Source of the DNA: Amycolatopsis methanolica 239
Lineage (GTDB): Bacteria > Actinomycetota > Actinomycetes > Mycobacteriales > Pseudonocardiaceae
DNA: 64,000 nucleotides
Assembly (NCBI RefSeq): GCF_000739085.1
Contig: NZ_CP009110.1
Coordinates: forward strand, 1,488,001-1,552,000
Reading direction: 5' to 3'
A model generated the notes under the pieces. The model did no database searches and had not been told where the DNA came from. It worked only from the letters and a program-made list of their open reading frames with translations. This document shows, piece after piece, positions 58,053 through 64,000 of the stretch (its first letter is position 1; every line of letters starts with the position of its first letter). The position numbers were made by a program, and so were the translations under genes.

Positions 58053-58980
58053 GCTCGACGGTGAGCCCGGTCATCCGGACGCCGCCGGCCTGGCGTTCCT
58101 CGTGCACACCCCGGGAGCCGGCCGGTGCGTCATGCTCGGCCGGGACGAGGTGGCAGGCAACGCGGCGCGGACCGCGGCCCTGCACGGCTTCTCACCGGTC
58201 CGCCCGCACGCCACCGCGTTGCCGCTGCACCACGTCACCGCGCTCGTGATGTCGCTGGTCGGCACCCGGCTCACCGACGCGCCCCTGGTGCTGATCGAGA
58301 AGTTCGACCCCGTCACGTTCTTCGCGGCGGTCGAGGTGAAGGGCGCGCAGACCGCGTCGCTCGTGCCGGCGCAGCTGCGCGAGGTGGTCCGCGCCGGTGT
58401 GCACTGGCCGGACTGCCTGGAGTACGTGATCACCTCGGGCGCGCGCCGCTCTCGCGGGAACTGGCCGGGGACTTCGCCGCCCGGTACGGGCCGCGGTTGC
58501 GGCAGGCCTACGGGCTCGCCGAGGCGGTCAACTTCAGCACCACCATGCCGCTGCTCGACGCGGCCGGGTTCCGGGAACAGTACGTGCGGCACCAGGGTCC
58601 GGTCGGGGTGCCGTTGCCGGGCACGGAGCTGCGCCTGAAGGACCGGGAGGTGTGGCTCCGTGCGCCCGAGCTGTTGCGCGGGTACTGGGGCGCCCCGGAG
58701 GCGAGCCCGGTGGTGCCGGACGGCTGGCTGCGCACCGGGGACCGCGGCGAGCTGCGTGACGGTTTCCTGGTCCTGCACGGGCGTTCCGCGGAACTGATCG
58801 AGCGCGGCGGGCAGCGGCTGCACCCGGCGGACGTCGAGGGGGAGTGGCGGGAGGCCGGGCTGTCCGGGGAGTTCGCCGCGGTGGTGGTGCCGGAACCCCC
58901 GCTGGGACACGAAGTCGCGCTCGTGGGTGCGGTGCACGGGTTGCGGGAGGTGTGCCGGAGCGCGCGGGTGCGGCCCGCGG
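57826..58980 (+). pseudogene. AMP-dependent synthetase/ligase gene, frameshifted and truncated
   Basis: The frame opens at a GTG at 57826 (VEPWRAILDGLPGNARVVLR) and reads adenylate-forming enzyme sequence to ECVITSG-like LEYVITSG at about 58440. It then shifts frame to APLSRELAGDFAARYGPRLR, QAYGLAEAVNFSTT, LRTGDRGELRDGFLVLHGRS and ELIERGGQRLHPADVE. The usual N-terminal ATP loop is poor and the C-terminal domain with the catalytic lysine is missing. It was probably a carrier-protein- or CoA-loading ligase of a small pathway. It follows cimA by about 95 bases and is not functional. Confidence 0.75.
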
Positions 58981-59519
58981 GCTCACCGTGCGGCGGGAGA
59001 GTGCGTTGCGGTACGAGGAGTTGCTCGACCACGCCTGCGGCGCGGGCGATCCTGGCCTCGCCGGTGCGCCCGGAGTGCGCGCGGGCGCGCCACTTGTACC
59101 GCGAGGCACTGGCGCTGACCGCGGCGCATTCCCCGCCGCGGCAGGCGCTTCCGGTTACTGGACGCGGGACCGGACGATCTGGACAGTGGGCCGGGACCGG
59201 AGATGTTCGACACCATCGTGGCCACGAACACCTGCACCGCGCCGCCGACAAGGAGATGGCGCTGCGCCGCCTGCGCGACATGCTCACCGACGGCGGATGG
59301 CTGGTCTTGGCCGAGGGCACGAGCCCGACCACCGGGGCGACGCCGTGGGCGCTGGACCCGCTCTTCGCCGCCGTCGACGGCTGGTGGGACCGCGGCGGTC
59401 TGCGCAGCCGCTGGGAGTGGCTGCGCTTGCTCCGCGACGCTGGGTTCCGCGAACCGGGTTACGCCGCACTGCACGTGGGACACCACGACCTCGGCGGGGT
59501 CGTGTGGGCGACCAAGTAG
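58980..59519 (+). pseudogene. Class I methyltransferase fragment
   Basis: Pieces in several frames resemble the front of a small enzyme (VRRESALRYEELLDHACGAG, then ARARHLYREALALTAAHSPP). They lead to a methyltransferase C-terminal part: PEMFDTIVATNT, then MALRRLRDMLTDGGWLVLAE, WALDPLFAAVDGWWDRGGLR, SRWEWLRLLRDAGFREPGYA and a TAG at 59517. That block is typical of methyltransferase domains in polyketide and related pathways. The SAM-binding part is largely missing, so this is a remnant. Confidence 0.6.
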
Positions 59520-59532
59520 GAAGGTGACGGCG

Positions 59533-60040
59533 GTGCCCGAACTCGAACTCGTCACGTGGGCCCGCAGCCGGGTCCACAGGGGACACACCGAACTGGACAT
59601 GCACCACGGCTCGCGCTCCACGGCGCGCCCGCCGCGAGCGGGGACGCCCTGGTGTCCAACGGGTTCGTCCCGCACACGCACCCCGGCCACCACGTGCTGG
59701 TGGTGACCGCCGGGATCGGCACGATCACCTACGCGGGCCGGATCCACGAGACCCGCGCCGGCCAGGTGTACCTCATCGATGGCGAGGTGCCGCACGCCGT
59801 CGGCGCGATCACCGATCGCGTCATCCTGGCCGTGGGCTCGCCGCATCGGGCGATCGACGCCGAGGACCGGATGGCGCCCGTGCCGTACGAGGAGGTCGTC
59901 TCGCTCGACGGTGAACTGTGCTGCCTGATCTGCGACGTCATCCCCAGCACGCCGCGGCGGCCGCACGACGTGGGCTGCCCGCACTGCCCGTGCCACGCGT
60001 GCGCGGGTCAGAACACCGGTTCGTCGGCGCCTGCTCGACG
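59533..60040 (+). pseudogene. Cupin-domain protein gene, frameshifted
   Basis: A GTG at 59533 opens VPELELVTWARSRVHRGHTE. After about 35 codons the frame shifts to LVSNGFVPHTHPGHHVLVVT, which carries the first cupin metal motif, and AGQVYLIDGEVPHAVGAITD with the second. The C-terminal part has cysteines in CLICDV and CPHCPCHACA. It resembles small single-cupin proteins, perhaps sensors or dioxygenase-like. It ends by overlapping the convergent zinc-ribbon remnant. Confidence 0.65.
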
Positions 60041-60189
60041 TAGAACGCGTCGTCCGCGGCATGTTCCAGCACGCTCACCGCGGTGCGGCAGACCGGGCAC
60101 CGGGATCTCCGCCAGGATCCGGCGAAGATCCAGCGGCGGCAGCCTCCGCAGTAGCCCCAGCGCGGGGGTTTGTCGTGGCGTCCCAGCAT
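60008..60189 (-). pseudogene. Short zinc-ribbon protein, probably frameshifted at its end
   Basis: From an ATG at 60189 the minus strand reads MLGRHDKPPRWGYCGGCRRW, then SRCPVCRTAVSVLEHAADDA and FYVEQAP. Two CxxC pairs form a likely zinc ribbon. A one-base shift near the end gives DEPVF and a stop at 60008-60010; unshifted, it runs on without sense. The family is unknown. It follows the Rieske oxygenase remnant on the same strand and was probably part of its operon. Confidence 0.5.
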
Positions 60190-61042
60190 CGGGTCACTCC
60201 GGTGCGCAGCCGGGCGAGCTCGGCGTGGTCGGGTTCGTCTTCGAGCCGTTCCAGGTGCTCGAAGGCGCGGCGCAGCAGGACGACCGCGCCGTCGGTTTTC
60301 ACGGGCACGTCCTCGTGGCCCGCTCGGGGTGCTGAGCCCGGCCTGACGCGGATCGAGCTGCGCGTCGGTCCGGGCGGGCTGGGCGGCGAGCGGGAGAAGG
60401 GGTACGTCCTGCACCACCTGCACACCCCGGTCGCGCCGGAGCGGCTGCGGTGGTGGTGGACCGTGAGCTGCCGGTCGCGGGAGCTGGCCGACCAGGTCGC
60501 GGACGGGATCGCCGGGATGATCCCCGAGTACCGGTGGGCGATCGATCCGGCGTTCCAGGCGCACCGCGATCCGCGTGCCGCCGGGCAGGCTCCGCACGTG
60601 CAGCGGGTAGGAGCGCGGGATGTCGAGCAGGTTCTCCACCAGCAGGCGGCTGCATCCCGCGACCTCCACCGGCTCGGACCGGACCGTCGCCCAGCCGGGG
60701 ATCTCGGGGGTGTCCGGGACGGCGACGCGTTCGGCGCGGCCGGGCGCGCCCGGCCACACCCAGACGAGTCCGTCCTTTTCGGTCATCGGGCGGCGGGGGA
60801 GCACGGTCGACGGCGCGGATCCGGGGGAGCACGGACCGGGCTGGTCGTTGCAGATTCCGTGGTAGGCGCACCGCAGGTCGCCGCCGGACCGGAGCAGCGG
60901 GAACCGCTTGTGCCGGCACCACGACGTCACCGTCGACGGTCCGCCACAGCACGAGGGGCAGCCCCGCGACGACGGGTGCGTGCAGGTGGCCGCGCACGAA
61001 GTCGGGCGAGAACCCGGCGACGTACCAGGCATTGGTGATCAC
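60190..61042 (-). pseudogene. Rieske-type oxygenase gene, frameshifted and carrying an internal inversion
   Basis: From a GTG at 61042 the minus strand reads VITNAWYVAGFSPDFVRGHL. After a frameshift it has the Rieske cluster motif CRHKRFP and LRCAYHG, then KDGLVWVWPGAPGRAERVAV and LLVENLLDIPRSYPLHV. The catalytic-domain part lies on the plus strand at 60349-60549 (ELRVGPGGLGGEREKGYVLH, WWWTVSCRSRELADQVADGI). The C-terminus is again on the minus strand (GHEDVPVKTDGAVVLLRRAF). An inverted segment of 201 bases between CGGATCGA and TCGATCCG explains this. The enzyme is inactive as it stands. Confidence 0.75.
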
Positions 61043-61160
61043 CGAGCCTACACGTTTCGTTCATCGAAATGGAAGTGTCCTTTAATGAGACGCCTGTGGG
61101 GTACCCCGTGTCAATGACCACCCGTGTACCCGGGGGAGGGCGGCTGGTTAGGGTGGGTGG

Positions 61161-61919
61161 GTGCGTCTAGCTCGAGTTGCTCATGCCGGTGGGGTCGCCT
61201 TCGCTTCCGTCGACGGCGACGAGCTCCTGGAAATCGCCGACCACCCCTTCGGACAGCCGAACTACACGGGCAAGCGGTTCTCGCTCGCCGACGTGCGGCT
61301 GCTCGCGCCGATCCTCCCGTCGAAGGTGATCGCGATCGGACGGAACTACGCGGAGCACGCGGCCGAGTTCGGCAACGAGGTGCCGCAGTCCCCGATGATG
61401 TTCCTCAAGCCGTCGACCAGCGTGATCGGCCCGAACGCCGCCATCAAGCTGCCCGCCGCGTCGCAGCGGGTGGACTTCGAGGGCGAGCTCGCGGTGGTCA
61501 TCGGCCAGCCGATCCGCAACGTGAAGGCGGCGCAGGCCCCGGCGGCGATCCTCGGATACACGATCGCCAACGACGTCAGCGCGAGGGACCTCCAGAAGGC
61601 CGACGGCCAGTGGGGCCGCGCGAAGGGCTTCGACACGTTCTGCCCGCTCGGACCGTGGATCGAGACCGCTGTGGACGCCTCCGACCTGGCGATCCGCACC
61701 GAGGTCGACGGCGAGCTCAAGCAGGACTCGCGGACCTCGCTGCTGATCCACAAGATCCCCGAGCTGGTGGAGTTCGTGTCCGGCGTGATGACGCTGCTGC
61801 CCGGCGACGTCATCCTCACCGGCACGCCCGCCGGAGTCGGCCAGATCACCGACGGCCAGACGGTGTCCATCACCATCGAGGGCATCGGCACACTGACCAA
61901 CCCGGTACAGAACGCGTAG
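61161..61919 (+). CDS. Fumarylacetoacetate hydrolase-family protein
   Basis: A 252-residue protein of the FAH superfamily. Key stretches are VIAIGRNYAEHAAEFGNEVP, MMFLKPSTSVIGPNAAI, the metal ligands in VDFEGELAVVIGQPIRNVKA, ILGYTIANDVSARDLQKADG and GDVILTGTPAGVGQITDG. Members act as acylpyruvate hydrolases, oxaloacetate decarboxylases or hydroxyheptadienedioate isomerases. The order before gltX matches Rv2993c. The GTG at 61161 is where conserved sequence starts. Confidence 0.9.
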   Translation: MRLARVAHAGGVAFASVDGDELLEIADHPFGQPNYTGKRFSLADVRLLAPILPSKVIAIGRNYAEHAAEFGNEVPQSPMMFLKPSTSVIGPNAAIKLPAASQRVDFEGELAVVIGQPIRNVKAAQAPAAILGYTIANDVSARDLQKADGQWGRAKGFDTFCPLGPWIETAVDASDLAIRTEVDGELKQDSRTSLLIHKIPELVEFVSGVMTLLPGDVILTGTPAGVGQITDGQTVSITIEGIGTLTNPVQNA

Positions 61920-62001
61920 CGCCAGTCTTTGAACCGAAGGTAGCTGGGTGGTCATCCCGGAGCCTGCCCGTCCGGCGAGGACTCTTTTGATCTTTAGAGC
62001 C

Positions 62002-62022
62002 GCGCTTTCGCGCGGAAAGCGC
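62002..62022. repeat. Small perfect hairpin downstream of the FAH gene
   Basis: GCGCTTTC and GAAAGCGC pair around GCGCG. It lies 83 bases after the FAH stop, in the 299-base gap 61920-62218, and could be a U-less terminator. No open reading frame in the gap looks like a gene. Confidence 0.45.
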
Positions 62023-62083
62023 CTCACGGCGCTCGAAAGGTCACCTTACGACCGCCCCCGCGCCCGATACCTGATTGTGTTTC

Positions 62084-62143
62084 AGTCGCCGAGCAGCGGG
62101 GTCAAGGCGGGAAAGAGTACCTTGACCCCGCTGGTCGGCGACT
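62084..62143. repeat. Long 60-base hairpin
   Basis: Two 24-base arms beginning AGTCGCCGAGCAGCGGGGTC and ending CCCCGCTGGTCGGCGACT pair with a single internal G-G mismatch around a 12-base loop (CGGGAAAGAGTA). There is no T-run on either side. It lies between the FAH and the convergent monooxygenase genes, 76 bases before the latter's stop codon. Confidence 0.85.
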
Positions 62144-62218
62144 AAAGATCGGCTGTGGATCGGGGGCGGGGGAGGTCTGGTGCGTGGTCGGTCTTCTTTC
62201 GTTGCCGGCTTGCGTTTC

Positions 62219-63448
62219 CTATTCGCTTTCGGTGTTGTTTCGCTGTGCCCAGTTCGGTGCGTGCTCGGGCAGTAGGCCCACCCCGATGACGTAGGCGGGG
62301 ATCCTGCGGGCCCACGGCACCGCGTTCATCACCGTCACCAGCGGCTTCGGCGGTCCGTTTCGCCGTCCCTCGATCGCCGGCCGGACGACCGCCCGGTGCA
62401 TGAATCGCTGGATGGCCTGCACGACCATCGTCGGCAGCAAGCGGCGCCGTCGTACGCGTCCCAGCTTCCGATCGCTCGTTCCGCGCTGCAGGGGGACGGC
62501 CAGCAACCGGGCCGTCGCGACTGCGTCCTGCACCGCCAGGTTGATCCCCACGCCCCCGATGGGCGACATCGCATGCGCCGCGTCGCCGATGCACAGCACG
62601 CCGTTCCGGTGCCAGCGTGTCATCAGGTTCAGCCGCACGTCCAGGTGTTTCACGTCGTCCATCGAGGCGATCGCGTCCACGCGGTCCGCCAGCTGCGGCA
62701 GCACCGTTCTGATCCGGTCGCGGAACGCCTCGACGCCCTCCGCGCGCAACTGCCCGTCCAGCCCCTTCGCCGCCAGGTAGGCGACCTGGAAGTACTCCTC
62801 GCGCGGGATGATCACCGCGAAGTGCCCGTGCCGCATGCCCGGCATCAACTCCGGTCGCTCGTCGCCGTACCGGGGCAACCGCAGCCACCACGTGTCGAAC
62901 GGCACCGGGAACTCCCGTGCCCGCAGACCGGCCTCCCGCCGCACCACCGACCAACGACCGTCGCACCCCACGGTCAGGTCCGCCCGGATCTCCCCGGTCG
63001 CGCCGTCCGCCGTCCGGTAACGCACGCCCGCCACCCGGCCCGCCTCCCGGACCAGCGAAGTCACCTCGGTGCTCATCCGCAGATGGAACGCGGGCTCGGC
63101 CCGGCCCGCGTCCGCCAGCAGGTCCAGCAGGTCCCACTGCGGCACCATCGCCAGGTACGGGTGCGCGATCCGCAGCCCGCGGAAATCCGCGATCGTCAGC
63201 GGCGGCGGGCCGGGCAGCGAGACGGTGCTCAGCCTGCTCTGCGGCAGCTTCGCGAACCGCTCGCCGAGGCCCAGCTCGTCCAGCAGCTGCAGCGTCGACG
63301 GATGCACCGTGTCGCCCCGGAAGTCCCGCAGGAAGTCCGCGTGCTTCTCCAGCACGGTCACCTCCACCCCGGCTCGCGCCAGCAGCAGTCCGAGCACCAT
63401 TCCGGCCGGTCCGCCACCGACGACGACGCAGGTCGTGCGCTCGACCAC
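62219..63448 (-). CDS. FAD-dependent monooxygenase (PHBH/UbiH family)
   Basis: About 409 residues. The FAD site is near the start (TTCVVVGGGPAGMVLGLLLA, then VTVLEKHADFLRDFRGD), the DG motif is LTVGCDGRWSVVRR, and the second FAD motif is VLCIGDAAHAMSPIGGVGIN. Such enzymes hydroxylate aromatic or quinone substrates; this one is unassigned. The GTG at 63448 has AAGGGGG 9 bases upstream; GTG codons at 63454 and 63457 lie too close to it. It is divergent from gltX, and a dyad ATTCA-8-TGAAT (63465-63482) lies between. Confidence 0.88.
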   Translation of the reverse strand: MVERTTCVVVGGGPAGMVLGLLLARAGVEVTVLEKHADFLRDFRGDTVHPSTLQLLDELGLGERFAKLPQSRLSTVSLPGPPPLTIADFRGLRIAHPYLAMVPQWDLLDLLADAGRAEPAFHLRMSTEVTSLVREAGRVAGVRYRTADGATGEIRADLTVGCDGRWSVVRREAGLRAREFPVPFDTWWLRLPRYGDERPELMPGMRHGHFAVIIPREEYFQVAYLAAKGLDGQLRAEGVEAFRDRIRTVLPQLADRVDAIASMDDVKHLDVRLNLMTRWHRNGVLCIGDAAHAMSPIGGVGINLAVQDAVATARLLAVPLQRGTSDRKLGRVRRRRLLPTMVVQAIQRFMHRAVVRPAIEGRRNGPPKPLVTVMNAVPWARRIPAYVIGVGLLPEHAPNWAQRNNTESE

Positions 63449-63526
63449 GGCCACCACCCCCTTAATTCATCTTGTGTTGAATAATACCAGCATGGCGCTC
63501 TCCGAACGCCTGGTCAAGCGGGATAG

Positions 63527-64000
<474 letters not shown>

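Overview
The window is high-GC DNA with actinobacterial gene order, frequent GTG/TTG starts and many apparently leaderless genes. It most resembles a Pseudonocardiaceae genome (Amycolatopsis-like); the genus is an inference. Its backbone matches from memory the core block that runs Rv3027c to Rv2992c in Mycobacterium tuberculosis: an OlsB/PlsC-type acyltransferase pair, cysteine desulfurase and mnmA, a MetE-like protein, ligA, an ACT protein, gatCAB, an LppZ-like lipoprotein, a DoxX protein, a Cfp6-like PH-domain protein, ilvBNC, serA, leuB, a fumarylacetoacetate-hydrolase-family protein and gltX. These core genes are all intact.

Layout. 1-6.4 kb: MscS channel end, ornithine-lipid-type acyltransferases, MFS exporter behind a MerR-type promoter, tRNA thiolation pair. 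6.4-11.3 kb: signalling island (STAS, CheB, CheR-PAS, STAS-HATPase) and a TetR gene. 11.3-15 kb: heterodimeric ABC exporter. 15-16 kb: scrambled remains of an MFS/ArsR pair. 16-21.5 kb: acetyltransferase, acyl-CoA synthetase, DUF5994 protein, desaturase with a broken N-terminus, MBL hydrolase, LURP-one-like protein. 21.6-34.3 kb: MetE-like, ligA, GNAT, dehydrogenase, MarR/MMPL pair, ACT protein, gatCAB. 34.3-40.4 kb: LppZ-like, dehydrogenase, serine hydrolase, DoxX, ilvD. 40.6-44.8 kb: a decaying permease/amidase operon. 44.8-57.7 kb: branched-chain amino acid and serine genes (ilvBNC, serA, leuB, cimA) with a large S8 protease. 57.8-61 kb: a degenerate gene cluster. 61-64 kb: FAH protein, FAD monooxygenase and the start of gltX.

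The most distinctive regulation is a pair of matching transcription attenuators, one before ilvB and one before cimA. Each has a promoter, a 15-residue near-leaderless leader peptide rich in branched-chain codons (Ile-Leu-Val-Leu-Val at ilvB; Val-Ile-Ile-Ile at cimA), a hairpin and a T-run, and both share the 13-mer TTTTTTGTTGCCC just past the hairpin. They would tie ilvBNC to the branched-chain amino acid pool and cimA (citramalate route to isoleucine) to isoleucine. leuB and cimA are neighbours but separated by a strong terminator.

The accessory regions show a striking decay signature absent from the core genes: frameshifts, internal deletions and two small intragenic inversions (in an ArsR gene and a Rieske oxygenase gene). 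The 8-mer CGGATCGA lies at an edge of both inversions. Re-inverting the Rieske segment in silico restores the reading frame across one junction.
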